Part shown: piece by piece, positions 30,828-40,470 of the stretch | Layout: each line of letters opens with the position of its first letter | How positions within the stretch are numbered: the first letter of the stretch is position 1 | Assembly (NCBI RefSeq): GCF_000695685.1 | Contig: NZ_JFFR01000005.1 | Span: 1-64,000 of the forward strand | Length of the DNA: 64,000 bases | Source: Vibrio fortis | Lineage (GTDB): Bacteria > Pseudomonadota > Gammaproteobacteria > Enterobacterales > Vibrionaceae | Reading direction: 5' to 3' | Translations under genes and position numbers: made by a program | The notes under the pieces: model-generated | The model's input: only the letters and a program-made list of their open reading frames with translations | Databases searched by the model: none | Told to the model about the DNA's origin: nothing

Positions 30828-32777
30828 TTATGCAAGCTCAGCTTTTTCTGCGATGAGCTTGTCAACAACACTTGGGTCAGCAAGCGTAGAAGTGTCGCCA
30901 AGGTTGCCTGTATCACCTGTTGCAATCTTACGTAGGATACGACGCATGATCTTACCAGAACGCGTTTTCGGTAGAGAGTCTGTCCAGTGCAGTACGTCTG
31001 GTGTCGCAATCGGACCGATCTCTTTACGTACCCAGTCTTTCACCTCTTTATGCAGCTCAGCGGTTGGGAACTCTCCGTCGTTCAGGGTGATGTAAGCGTA
31101 GATCGCTTGGCCTTTGATGTCGTGAGGGATACCCACTATCGCAGCCTCGGCAATCTTATCGAATGCAACCAGCGCTGATTCAATCTCTGCCGTACCCATA
31201 CGGTGGCCAGATACGTTCAGTACGTCATCAACACGGCCTGTGATCCAGTAGTAACCATCTTCATCACGACGAGCACCATCACTAGTGAAGTACATGCCTT
31301 TGAAGGTTGAGAAGTAAGTCTGCTCGAAGCGCTCATGGTCGCCATAAACAGTACGCATTTGACCAGGCCAAGAATCTAGAATCACTAGGTTACCGTCGGT
31401 TGCGCCTTCAATGATGTTGCCCATGTTGTCGACCAGTGCAGGTTGCACGCCAAAGAATGGGCGAGTCGCAGAACCTGGTTTTAGATCCGTTGCACCCGGT
31501 AGAGGAGCGATCAAGATACCGCCCGTTTCGGTTTGCCACCATGTATCAACAATCGGAGAGTTCTCGTTACCGATCGTTTTGTAGTACCACTCCCACGCTT
31601 CTGGGTTAATTGGTTCACCTACCGAGCCCATAATACGTAGACTGCTACGTGTTGTGCCTTCAACCGCTTCGTTACCTTTCGCCATCAGAGCACGAATCGC
31701 TGTTGGTGCCGTGTATAGGATGTTTACTTGGTGCTTATCAACCACTTCACTCATACGGCTAGTATTCGGGTAGTTTGGCACGCCCTCAAATAGGATTGTC
31801 TTAGCGCCGTTAGCCAGTGGGCCGTAGATTAGATATGTATGGCCAGTGATCCAACCCACATCCGCGGTACACCAGAAGGTTTCGCCTTCTTGGTAATCAA
31901 ATACATACTTGAACGTCATTGCCGCGTAAACTAGGTAGCCACCCGTTGTGTGTAGAACTCCTTTAGGTTTACCTGTTGAACCTGATGTGTAGAGAATAAA
32001 TAGAGGGTCTTCTGCTTTCATCTCTTCTGGTGGGCACTCTGAAGATACGTTTGCTGTTGCTTCATGCCACCAAACATCACGATGCTCGTGCCAATCAATA
32101 TCACCACCAGTACGTTTCATAACGATGACTTTTTGAATGGTTTTCACTTCTGGGTTGGTCAGAGCTTCATCGACATTTTTCTTTAGAGGGACGGCACGGC
32201 CGCCACGAACACCTTCATCAGCGGTGATCACAACCTTAGAATCAGAATCGATAATACGGCCTGATAGTGCTTCTGGTGAGAAGCCACCAAATACCACAGT
32301 ATGAACTGCGCCGATACGTGTACAAGCAAGCATCGCAACCGCCGCTTCTGGCACCATTGGCATGTACAAACATACTACGTCGCCTTTTTGCACGCCTTGC
32401 TCTTTAAGTGCGTTAGAGAATTCACACACCTCTTTGTGCAGTTCGTTGAAAGTTAGCGTCTTGTCGTCAGCTGGGTCATCACCTTCCCAGATGATTGCCA
32501 CATCGTCACCGCGCTCAGCAAGGTGGCGGTCAATACAGTTAGCAGACACGTTGAGTGTGCCATCTTCAAACCAGCGAATGTCGATGTGGCCTGGGTCAAA
32601 TGAAGTGCTTTTCACTTGGGTGAAAGGCTTAATCCAATCTACGATTTTTCCATGCTCGCCCCAGAAACCTTCAGGGTCAGAAACAGATTGTTGGTACATG
32701 GCTAGGTAAGTGTCATTATCCGCGTGCGTATTTGCTTTGATGTTTTCTTTTACCGGATAAACGTGGGCTTCACTCAT
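30828..32777 (-). CDS. acs: Acetyl-CoA synthetase
   Basis: Acs activates acetate to acetyl-CoA through acetyl-AMP and lets cells reclaim excreted acetate. The 649 residues are standard. The adenylation signature [18 protein letters not shown] lies near residue 265. The C-terminal [11 protein letters not shown] carries the lysine that acetylation silences in homologues. Strong Shine-Dalgarno AAGGAGAG. In V. cholerae acs is the main target of CrbS/CrbR, and both of those genes lie in this window, so the same control is expected. Confidence 0.97.
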   Translation of the reverse strand: MSEAHVYPVKENIKANTHADNDTYLAMYQQSVSDPEGFWGEHGKIVDWIKPFTQVKSTSFDPGHIDIRWFEDGTLNVSANCIDRHLAERGDDVAIIWEGDDPADDKTLTFNELHKEVCEFSNALKEQGVQKGDVVCLYMPMVPEAAVAMLACTRIGAVHTVVFGGFSPEALSGRIIDSDSKVVITADEGVRGGRAVPLKKNVDEALTNPEVKTIQKVIVMKRTGGDIDWHEHRDVWWHEATANVSSECPPEEMKAEDPLFILYTSGSTGKPKGVLHTTGGYLVYAAMTFKYVFDYQEGETFWCTADVGWITGHTYLIYGPLANGAKTILFEGVPNYPNTSRMSEVVDKHQVNILYTAPTAIRALMAKGNEAVEGTTRSSLRIMGSVGEPINPEAWEWYYKTIGNENSPIVDTWWQTETGGILIAPLPGATDLKPGSATRPFFGVQPALVDNMGNIIEGATDGNLVILDSWPGQMRTVYGDHERFEQTYFSTFKGMYFTSDGARRDEDGYYWITGRVDDVLNVSGHRMGTAEIESALVAFDKIAEAAIVGIPHDIKGQAIYAYITLNDGEFPTAELHKEVKDWVRKEIGPIATPDVLHWTDSLPKTRSGKIMRRILRKIATGDTGNLGDTSTLADPSVVDKLIAEKAELA

Positions 32778-32996
32778 TGCATCTCTCCTTGTGCCTACAT
32801 TCCTAATGAATTGGCAACTTCCTTTATGTTCAGTTTCTAAGTCAAGTTAGTGGACTGTCGTTGTGTTATCACTGTCGGCTAGCAGAGCCATTTCCACAAT
32901 TAGACTTTAGGATGAGAAGCGTGTTTCTACTTAAAAAATAGCGAGTTAAGTGTTTTTTTGAGAGTTAGATCGTTTCAATTATTTACGCGGGTTGAT

Positions 32997-33629
32997 TTAT
33001 GAATAAGAAGAGTTGAAGCGCGGTAGATCACCATACTGGAGGCGCACAAATATCAGTGCAGCCGAGATAGCGTCTTGTAATGCATCATGTTTATTGGTGG
33101 GCAGCGGCAAGTCGAGTTGGCGACAGATGGTATCGAGGCTTAGATCGAAATAAGCATTTGGCAGGTGTTTTTCGAGCTTTTCTTGATAGAGCTGACTAAC
33201 TTCTACTAATGGATTAGGCATAGGGAAGCCAAAATGTTTTAAACACGCTTTATCAAGAATCTTTTTGTCGTAGCGGATGTGATAGCCCACCAAAGGTCGA
33301 TTACCGATGAAGTCGAGCAATGCGCTGATGGCTTGTTTCTCTTCGACCCCATGTTTGAGGTCTTGGTGGCGAATGCGATGGATTTTTATCGAGTTAGAAT
33401 CTAAAGATTGAGGTGCTCTTAGTCTGACCTCAAACGGTTGACTGGTGATAATTCGGTTACCGACAATCTTGGTCGCCGCAATTGAGACTAGCTCCGCTTG
33501 ATTCGGATCGAGGCTGGTGGTTTCACAATCGAGTGACACCAACTCTTGTCCTGAATTGGTGGTGAAGAGATCCCGATAGGGCGACCCCTTGAGTTTTCGA
33601 TACCAGTAATAGCGTACTAATCGGTTCAT
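32997..33629 (-). CDS. DEDDh 3'-5' exonuclease (DnaQ-like)
   Basis: A 210-residue stand-alone exonuclease domain. Motif I is LDCETTSLD near residues 34-42, motif II is GYHIRYDKKILD near 115-126, and motif III is HDALQDA with the DEDDh histidine near 178. This is the fold of the polymerase III epsilon subunit, but dnaQ itself is elsewhere in Vibrio. It starts six bases after the DUF294 gene, so the two are translated together. This pair next to acs recurs in several gammaproteobacteria. Its substrate is unknown. Confidence 0.85.
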   Translation of the reverse strand: MNRLVRYYWYRKLKGSPYRDLFTTNSGQELVSLDCETTSLDPNQAELVSIAATKIVGNRIITSQPFEVRLRAPQSLDSNSIKIHRIRHQDLKHGVEEKQAISALLDFIGNRPLVGYHIRYDKKILDKACLKHFGFPMPNPLVEVSQLYQEKLEKHLPNAYFDLSLDTICRQLDLPLPTNKHDALQDAISAALIFVRLQYGDLPRFNSSYS

Positions 33630-33635
33630 GGTGAT

Positions 33636-35462
33636 CTAATCCCTAATTTGGTAGTGATAGCCCAACCATTGCTTAAACTTTTTCACTACGTGCAAACTGT
33701 GCCTTAATAGGTCTCGGTCTGCGCGCTCCATGAGCTTCACGTCGAGTTTGTTGCTGCTGTGCTGCTGCGATAAACGTTGTGATAGACGCCACTTGAAGAA
33801 CTGTTTGAGCGCTTCGCTGAGGTTGTCTGCAGTGCTTCGTTCAAGAACATTCTTTTCCACTAGTGCTTCGATACGTTCGAAGGTGTTGTTGACACTGATG
33901 CCGTGTTCAAGGCTGAGCGCTCTTACACCATGAACGATAGGGAAGATGCCTCCCTGTTTTATGTCTAACCCTGATTTCGACGCTTTCACGTTACCAAACA
34001 GAGATAGCGGTACAGAGAAGTTCAGGGCAGGGCGGCAGAACTCTGTGAGTATGAGCTCTTGTCCCACCATTAAATCTCTCAAATGCTCTTTAACAGGTTG
34101 CAGTAGCTCTCGATTGCCCGCTACTGCATGAGCGTCTGCCATGATGGCGATGTCCATGACCGTATCGGGGGTCGCCTTCTTCACCCACTGGGACAGTGTT
34201 TCCTTCCAGCCTTGTTGTGAGTGCACCCACTTCGGATTATTCACCATCACATTGCCTGGGCAGAGCGGGTAGCCCAGCTGCTGCAGGGTATGAGTCAGCT
34301 CAGCCATGACTTCTTCACAGTGATGCCACTCTAAACCGTCTTGAATGATCAGCGCGTTGTCTTGGTCTGTTTTGAGTATCTGTTCTCCTCGCCCCTCTGA
34401 GCCAAGCACAATCAGGCAACAGTGGTTTTGCAGTGCTGGAGGCAAAATCAATTCAAAAGCTTTTTCGATAATCTGCTCGTTAACCGCAGAGATCAGTTCC
34501 ATGATAAAGCGCGTTCGAATGCCATTGCTGATTAAGCTCTCAACCAGTTGACGCTGTTTGTTGGAGGCCATGGCCAACTCTTCGATGCTAGTGGCGCGGG
34601 CTATTCGCAGAGTCAGTACATGAGAGTGGGTCGAGAAGGCACTCAATATTTGTGTCATATCGAGCATGCCGACCGCTTCTTGCCCATCACAAACCATCAA
34701 GCGCTTTACCCGATTACGCGTCATATTAATCATGGCGTTAAACAGGAAATCACCATCATTGACATGCAAAACAGGGAAGGTCGCTATTTCACCGACGGGC
34801 GCATCAAGGGGATAATCCTCGAGCATCACAGCGTGCAATAAATTGGTTCGTGTGACGATAGAATAGGGTAGGGTACATGATGTTCCAAAAGCTTTTAGAT
34901 CATCATAGGCCAAACGAACTAAAGCCGAGTCGAGCCCTTGTTCTTTAAGGGTTCTTGTTACCTCATTGATAGGTTGGCTAGGCTCTAGGATCAGAGGTGG
35001 GTGATAAATCGAATCGTCGACTTTGGTTAGGATAAATTCAGCCAAGTTTTGCTGCTGTTTAGCGGCCTCTATGAGCTCTTTACGTTTGGCTAGGTTGTTA
35101 TCAAAGTAGGCAGCAAACTGGCCATTGGCATTGTAGAGCTCGAGGAATACATCGGTGGGAAGCAGGTAGCTGAGGGTATCTTCTAGTGCGATGTACTGGT
35201 GTTTAGTGTGAGGTTCAAACTGACTACGAACATCAAAGATATCGTCGTTTGCATAGTGGGCGTAAATCTCCCCATCTTGGCTAGCACGCTCCTCTACGGC
35301 ACCTTTAATTAAAATATGCAGATGACGGCTTGGGCGATCCGCTTCGAGAATGGTTTCTTGAGCACGATAGTAAACCACGTCGAGCGCAGAGCGCAGGGTC
35401 AATTGTTCAGCCTCAGATAAGCTATCGAAGGGTGGGTGCTGCATATTAAATTTATCAGGCAT
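33636..35462 (-). CDS. cNMP-binding/CBS/DUF294 putative nucleotidyltransferase
   Basis: A 608-residue signalling protein in four parts. It has an N-terminal cyclic-nucleotide-binding-like domain (about 15-130), two CBS repeats (about 155-280), a DUF294 nucleotidyltransferase domain with LGSEGRGEQILKTDQDNALI near 350-370, and a C-terminal DUF294 domain. The GS-x-GR-x-E...DQDN pattern resembles the uridylyltransferases GlnD/GlnE. The substrate is unknown. It forms a two-gene unit with the exonuclease and sits in the acetate cluster, which suggests but does not prove a role in acetate control. Confidence 0.85.
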   Translation of the reverse strand: MPDKFNMQHPPFDSLSEAEQLTLRSALDVVYYRAQETILEADRPSRHLHILIKGAVEERASQDGEIYAHYANDDIFDVRSQFEPHTKHQYIALEDTLSYLLPTDVFLELYNANGQFAAYFDNNLAKRKELIEAAKQQQNLAEFILTKVDDSIYHPPLILEPSQPINEVTRTLKEQGLDSALVRLAYDDLKAFGTSCTLPYSIVTRTNLLHAVMLEDYPLDAPVGEIATFPVLHVNDGDFLFNAMINMTRNRVKRLMVCDGQEAVGMLDMTQILSAFSTHSHVLTLRIARATSIEELAMASNKQRQLVESLISNGIRTRFIMELISAVNEQIIEKAFELILPPALQNHCCLIVLGSEGRGEQILKTDQDNALIIQDGLEWHHCEEVMAELTHTLQQLGYPLCPGNVMVNNPKWVHSQQGWKETLSQWVKKATPDTVMDIAIMADAHAVAGNRELLQPVKEHLRDLMVGQELILTEFCRPALNFSVPLSLFGNVKASKSGLDIKQGGIFPIVHGVRALSLEHGISVNNTFERIEALVEKNVLERSTADNLSEALKQFFKWRLSQRLSQQHSSNKLDVKLMERADRDLLRHSLHVVKKFKQWLGYHYQIRD

Positions 35463-35673
35463 AAGCGTCGCAGATAGAGTGAAGAACCTAAAGTTAAGTC
35501 TGACAAAAACTCACTGAAGCTCCAGACGACTTTAGTCTAAACGTGCGATTTTCATCGGCGATGCAGTCATAGATAACACGGAAACTCAAAGCAGCAATTA
35601 TTCCCTTTTTCATATGATTGCGTAGAGGCATAATCTCCGCTGCCTCTCTGCAATCGTTTATATAGGTATATGT

Positions 35674-36861
35674 ATGTTTAACCCTTCCCCTTATGGATGG
35701 ATATCTCAGTATTTCATCGGTTTCTTTTTCGCTTACGGTGTCTATCTGCCGTTTTGGGCATTATGGTTCGAAGACCAAGGGGTTTCGGCAGGTGATATTG
35801 GTGTATTGATCGGTGTGGGTTTTGCGACGCGATGTGTGGCGAACCTTTTGATTACTCCACGTGTCCATAAAGCGGAACACTTAATGCCTGCTCTGCGCTG
35901 GCTCAGTTTAGCGGCACTGATTTTCGTCGCGTTTCACTTCTTTACCGGCGGTAGCTTCCTATTAATGCTGCTAGCAACCATCTTATTTAATCTCTGTTGC
36001 GGGCCAGTTGTTCCGTTGTCCGACGCAATGGCGAACTACTACAGTCGACTTAAGGTGTTGGATTATGGCCGAACACGACTTTGGGGTTCGGTTGCATTTA
36101 TTGCTGGCTCGACGGTGGTTGGTTATCTGGTGGCGCAGTTTGGCACCGATATGATCTTGTATACGGCATTGGCTGGTGTGTTTGTATCTCTGATACTGGC
36201 AATGAGAAACCCGAACCTAATGCCAGTGACACAATCCGAACAGCACCAAGTACGTCCAAAGTTAGGAGCATTGATGCGTGAGCGCTCGGTTGTGAAGTTC
36301 CTTGCGTTGATGGCACTGCTGCAAGGTAGTCACGCTGCTTACTACAGCTTCAGTGCGATTTATTGGAAAGAGGCAGGTCACTCTGAAGCCATCATCGGTT
36401 ATCTGTGGAGCTTAGGGGTCGTGGCTGAAGTGGGTGTGTTTGCATTAAGTAAGCGACTTTTCTCTGGTATGGCACTCAGAACGCTATTTGTTATTGCTGC
36501 GCTGGGTGTGATTGCGCGTTGGGGTATTACGGCATCGACAACCGATATCTTTGGTCTGGTATTAGTGCAGTTGCTGCATGGTGTGACATTCGCAATGGCG
36601 CACATTGCTGCCATTCAGTACATCCAATCTGAAGAAGAGAATAAGATGGTGGCACTGCAAGCACTCTATAATGCGATTCCGCTTGGTGCGTTTATCGCAT
36701 TGATGACCACTCTGAGTGGTTGGGGTTATGAATTGTGGGGCGCGAACATTTTCTGGGTGATGGCGGCAATGGGTGTACTGGCTCTGTTTATTAAGTTGGA
36801 TGAGCGCAGCTCCGTGGTCGACGTCGAATTGGCAGCAGCTCCAGCTAAAGCAGAGAATTAG
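35674..36861 (+). CDS. MFS transporter (HcaT-like)
   Basis: A 395-residue, 12-helix major facilitator protein. The N-terminal YGWISQYFIGFFFAYGVYLP and the loop LKVLDYGRTRLWGSVAFI between helices 4 and 5 resemble the phenylpropionate/nucleoside-type transporters of the HcaT group. The substrate cannot be assigned. It is divergent from the DUF294 gene and stops about 110 bases before crbS, with a terminator between. Confidence 0.82.
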   Translation: MFNPSPYGWISQYFIGFFFAYGVYLPFWALWFEDQGVSAGDIGVLIGVGFATRCVANLLITPRVHKAEHLMPALRWLSLAALIFVAFHFFTGGSFLLMLLATILFNLCCGPVVPLSDAMANYYSRLKVLDYGRTRLWGSVAFIAGSTVVGYLVAQFGTDMILYTALAGVFVSLILAMRNPNLMPVTQSEQHQVRPKLGALMRERSVVKFLALMALLQGSHAAYYSFSAIYWKEAGHSEAIIGYLWSLGVVAEVGVFALSKRLFSGMALRTLFVIAALGVIARWGITASTTDIFGLVLVQLLHGVTFAMAHIAAIQYIQSEEENKMVALQALYNAIPLGAFIALMTTLSGWGYELWGANIFWVMAAMGVLALFIKLDERSSVVDVELAAAPAKAEN

Positions 36862-36921
36862 AGCCTGAAGCACAGAAATTAATCGACCTGATTGTGTTGC
36901 TGACACTTCCTTAGTTAAATG

Positions 36922-36950
36922 AAACCTCTCCCTTATGGAGAGGTTTTTTT
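36922..36950 (+). terminator. Intrinsic terminator between the MFS gene and crbS
   Basis: AAACCTCTCC pairs with GGAGAGGTTT around CTTAT, followed by T residues. An in-frame ATG of the crbS frame (36935) lies in the loop and arm, so it is not the start. Confidence 0.92.
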
Positions 36951-36970
36951 ATGGAAGAAAAGGGTTCGCA

Positions 36971-39900
36971 ATGCAAGGATGGATCGTAATCCCCGTCTCA
37001 CTCGCCTATCTCGGGGTGTTATTTTTAATTGCTTGGTATGGAGATCGGCAAACTCGCTGGTTGTCACGCTGGCGACCATGGATCTACAGCTTATCAATTG
37101 CGGTTTACTGTACCTCGTGGACCTTCTACGGCACCGTGGGGCAGGCCAGTAATAACCCGTGGTCTTTTCTTCCTATCTACATAGCCCCAATTCTGGTTTT
37201 TACTTTATGTTGGCGGATTTTGGCGCGGCTTATCGTCATCGCCAAGCGCGAACACATCACCTCGATTGCTGACTTCATTGCCGCTCGTTATGGCAAATCA
37301 CAAGGGCTCGCGGTCACGGTGACGATTATTGCTGTAGTGGGGATTCTGCCTTACATAGCACTGCAGCTGCGTGGTATTACTATGGGGCTCGATATTGTTG
37401 CTCCGAGTCTGGCGCAAGATTTTGGTTATCAGGATTACCACGTTTCTTGGTTTGTGGTGGGCGCTTTGGCCATCTTCACTATGTTGTTTGGTACCCGTCA
37501 TATCGATAACACGGAACACCACCGTGGGATGATGATGGCGGTCGCGTTTGAGTCGATCGTCAAGCTGGTGGCTTTCTTAATTGTTGGGCTGTTTATCATC
37601 TATCTGGCGACCAGTAGCGATAAGATTGATCTGCTTGAAGTCGCTGCACAGACTTACGAATCCCCTAATATTCCCACTCTCATTATCCATACCGTGCTGA
37701 CGATGTTGGCGATTGTTTGTCTGCCAAGGCAGTTCCATACCATGGTGGTTGAGAATGAAAGACCTCAAGACCTGCATACGGCTCGCTGGCTATTCCCTGT
37801 TTATCTGATCCTGATGGGGTTGTTTGTGCTGCCAATTGCGTGGGCAGGGCAAGGTCTCTTGACGGGGATGCCTGCCGATACCTATGTGATTAGCTTGCCA
37901 ATGGCAGAAGGGGCCAACAACATTGCCTTGCTGGCATTTCTTGGCGGTACCTCAGCGGCGAGTGGCATGGTGATCGTTTCTACGATTGCACTGGCGATCA
38001 TGGTCTCCAATGATCTGGTGATGCCGTTATTACTGCGTCGGATGCGACTAACGCAGAGAACCCATCGACACTTCTCTGGGTTGCTGCTGGTGATTCGTCG
38101 TGCGCTCATCCTATTGTTGCTGCTAGGGGCATGGGGCTTCTATCAAGCATTAGATAGTATCCACTCACTCTCTGCGATAGGTTTTCTCTCGTTTGCCGCG
38201 ATTGCACAGTTTGCGCCAGCCCTGATTGGTGGCATGTACTGGCGCTTGGGTAACCGCAAAGGCGTCTATGTTGGTCTGTTGTTTGGTTCTATTATTTGGC
38301 TGATCACTTTGATGAGCCAAACCAGCATGCTCGCGGGCGACCAAGAGAGTAACTTATTGTTGTGGTTGATTACACCACCTGACCTGTTAGCCAACTGGGA
38401 CGTGAGCAGCTCCAACTGGGGTATTGTGCTCAGTATCACCGTGAATACACTCTGCTATGTAGTGATATCCCTATCGACAAGGCCAAGTCTAAGTGAGCGC
38501 TTACAATCAGCGGCATTCGTTGGGGCCCCTTTGCCTGAAAACGAAAACATGAGTCTTTACCAGAGCCGTGTGACGGTTGCTGAGCTAGAGATGCTCGCTT
38601 CACGGTTTGTAGGACGCAAGCGCGCAAAAAGTGCCTTTCAGGCGTATTGGCAGCAGCAAGGTCGACCACTACTGCCCAATCAGCAGTCGCCTGCTAGCTT
38701 GATTCGACATGCTGAACGTGTGCTCGCCGGTGTATTTGGTGCCTCCTCTGCTAAGTTAGTACTTACTTCCGCTCTGCAGGGTAGAAACATGCAGCTAGAA
38801 GAGGTCGCGACCATCGTTGATGAAGCCTCTGAACTGTATGATTTCAGTCGAGGCTTGTTGCAAGGGGCGATTGAACACATCGGTCAAGGCATTGCGGTAG
38901 TCGACCAACAGCTACGTTTAGTGGCATGGAACCAACGTTATTTAGAGTTGTTCGTTTTCCCTAGCGGACTGATTCAGGTTGGTAGGCCAATTGCCGATGT
39001 GATTCGACACAATGCGGAGCAGGGATTATGTGGGCCCGGCGATCCAGAAGACCACGTTAAGCGACGCATCTTCCACCTTGAGCAAGGCACCCGTCACACC
39101 TCTTCGCGGGTAAGGCCAGATGGCCGCGTAATTGAAGTGCAAGGTAACCCGATGCCAAGTGGCGGGTTTGTGATGAGCTTTACCGATATCACGGTATTTA
39201 GACAAGCGGAGCAGGCGCTGAAAGACGCCAATGAGAGCCTAGAAACTCGCGTTCACGAGCGTACCCAAGAGCTCGAAAAACTCAACCAGCGTTTGGTGAA
39301 AGCCACTCAAGTGTCAGAACAAGAGTCACAATCTAAATCGCGTTTCTTGGCGGCGGTGAGCCACGACTTGATGCAGCCCTTGAATGCGGCGCGCTTGTTT
39401 GCTTCTTCACTATCAGAAGTCGCGAAAGAGCAAGAAGTTAAGCAGCTCTCTTCGCATATCGAGAGTGCACTTGGTGCGGCAGAGGACTTGATTGGTGACC
39501 TATTGGATATCTCGCGCTTGGAGTCGGGCAAGCTAGAGACCAACGTTCATGGCTTCGCTATCAATGATGTGTTGTCCAACCTGAATGCAGAATTTAGCGC
39601 CTTGGCAGGACAGCAGAATATCGATTTCCATATGGTGCCATCATCGCTGTTTATTCAATCGGATCCAAAACTTTTACGTCGCGTGATTCAGAACTTTTTG
39701 ACCAATGCGTTCCGCTATAATCCAAGCGGTAAAGTTGTATTGGGTGCACGGCGCGTGGATGGCCGAGTGCGTATTGATGTATGGGATAACGGCACTGGTA
39801 TCGATGAAGATAAACAGCAAGAGATCTTTGAAGAGTTCACTCGTGGTAGCCAAGTACGTTCAGATCAAGGCTTAGGTCTTGGCTTAGCTATATCTAAAGG

Positions 39901-40402
39901 GATCGCACACGTTCTTGGACATGAAATCTCGATGCGCTCTTGGCCAGATGAAGGCAGCGTATTCTCGATAACCTTGCCTCGAGCAGAGAAAGTGGTTACT
40001 GCACCGCAAGTGGCGGCACCGACCGTCAACAGCGAGATTGCCCAACTGAAAATCCTGTGTGTGGATAACGAGCGAGACATTCTGGTCGGCATGGAGAACC
40101 TGATTGGTCGTTGGGGATGCGATGTGCGAACTGCAGGTGATCTGGTCGAAAGCTTGAAGTGTCTGGAAGACAGTTGGCAACCGGATGTGATCTTCTCGGA
40201 TTATCGACTCGACAATGGGCGCACCGGCCTCGAAGTTCTGCAGCAGTGTCGCTTGAGACTGGGTGATAGTTTCGAAGGGGTGATTATCAGTGCGGATCGT
40301 ACTGATGACATGCTAGCGGCGATCAAAGCGCATGGTTTCAGTTTTATTGCCAAGCCAGTTAAGCCACTCAAGCTAAGAGCAGTACTCAATCGTGTCGCTT
40401 AA
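36971..40402 (+). CDS. crbS: Transporter-fused hybrid sensor kinase CrbS
   Basis: A 1143-residue hybrid histidine kinase. The N-terminal half (about 1-480) is a sodium/solute symporter-like domain with a dozen or so membrane helices. A STAC-type linker and a PAS domain (about 640-750) follow, then a coiled coil, then HisKA with AAVSHDLMQPLNAARLF and phospho-accepting H798. The ATPase domain has N-box NFLTNAFRYN and DNGTGIDE, and the receiver domain has D1077. CrbS of V. cholerae has this layout and signals through CrbR to acs. The start at 36971 has AGGG six bases upstream. The CrbS name is by domain order and neighbourhood. Confidence 0.9.
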   Translation: MQGWIVIPVSLAYLGVLFLIAWYGDRQTRWLSRWRPWIYSLSIAVYCTSWTFYGTVGQASNNPWSFLPIYIAPILVFTLCWRILARLIVIAKREHITSIADFIAARYGKSQGLAVTVTIIAVVGILPYIALQLRGITMGLDIVAPSLAQDFGYQDYHVSWFVVGALAIFTMLFGTRHIDNTEHHRGMMMAVAFESIVKLVAFLIVGLFIIYLATSSDKIDLLEVAAQTYESPNIPTLIIHTVLTMLAIVCLPRQFHTMVVENERPQDLHTARWLFPVYLILMGLFVLPIAWAGQGLLTGMPADTYVISLPMAEGANNIALLAFLGGTSAASGMVIVSTIALAIMVSNDLVMPLLLRRMRLTQRTHRHFSGLLLVIRRALILLLLLGAWGFYQALDSIHSLSAIGFLSFAAIAQFAPALIGGMYWRLGNRKGVYVGLLFGSIIWLITLMSQTSMLAGDQESNLLLWLITPPDLLANWDVSSSNWGIVLSITVNTLCYVVISLSTRPSLSERLQSAAFVGAPLPENENMSLYQSRVTVAELEMLASRFVGRKRAKSAFQAYWQQQGRPLLPNQQSPASLIRHAERVLAGVFGASSAKLVLTSALQGRNMQLEEVATIVDEASELYDFSRGLLQGAIEHIGQGIAVVDQQLRLVAWNQRYLELFVFPSGLIQVGRPIADVIRHNAEQGLCGPGDPEDHVKRRIFHLEQGTRHTSSRVRPDGRVIEVQGNPMPSGGFVMSFTDITVFRQAEQALKDANESLETRVHERTQELEKLNQRLVKATQVSEQESQSKSRFLAAVSHDLMQPLNAARLFASSLSEVAKEQEVKQLSSHIESALGAAEDLIGDLLDISRLESGKLETNVHGFAINDVLSNLNAEFSALAGQQNIDFHMVPSSLFIQSDPKLLRRVIQNFLTNAFRYNPSGKVVLGARRVDGRVRIDVWDNGTGIDEDKQQEIFEEFTRGSQVRSDQGLGLGLAISKGIAHVLGHEISMRSWPDEGSVFSITLPRAEKVVTAPQVAAPTVNSEIAQLKILCVDNERDILVGMENLIGRWGCDVRTAGDLVESLKCLEDSWQPDVIFSDYRLDNGRTGLEVLQQCRLRLGDSFEGVIISADRTDDMLAAIKAHGFSFIAKPVKPLKLRAVLNRVA

Positions 40403-40411
40403 TTAGCATTT

Positions 40412-40429
40412 GGATCATAGTAGGCCAAA
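40412..40429 (+). repeat. Second copy of the GGATCAT-TAGGCCAAA motif
   Basis: GGATCATAGTAGGCCAAA differs by one base from 20193-20210. It lies directly after crbS and before its terminator, as the other copy lies after the yjaH-like gene and before its terminator. Confidence 0.5.
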
Positions 40430-40457
40430 AGCGAAGCCAACTGCCGGCTTCGCTTTT
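40427..40457. terminator. Bidirectional terminator between crbS and fumC
   Basis: AAAAGCGAAGCC pairs perfectly with GGCTTCGCTTTT around seven bases, with T residues following on the plus strand. Confidence 0.92.
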
Positions 40458-40470
40458 TTATTGGGCTTGA

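Noticed and set aside
34905..34922. Third near-copy of the GATCAT-TAGGCCAAA motif
   Set aside because: It lies inside the DUF294 coding sequence and encodes ordinary residues. Treated as chance.
36935..36970. Upstream ATG for crbS
   Set aside because: It lies inside the terminator hairpin of the MFS gene and lacks a ribosome site. The ATG at 36971 has AGGG in place.
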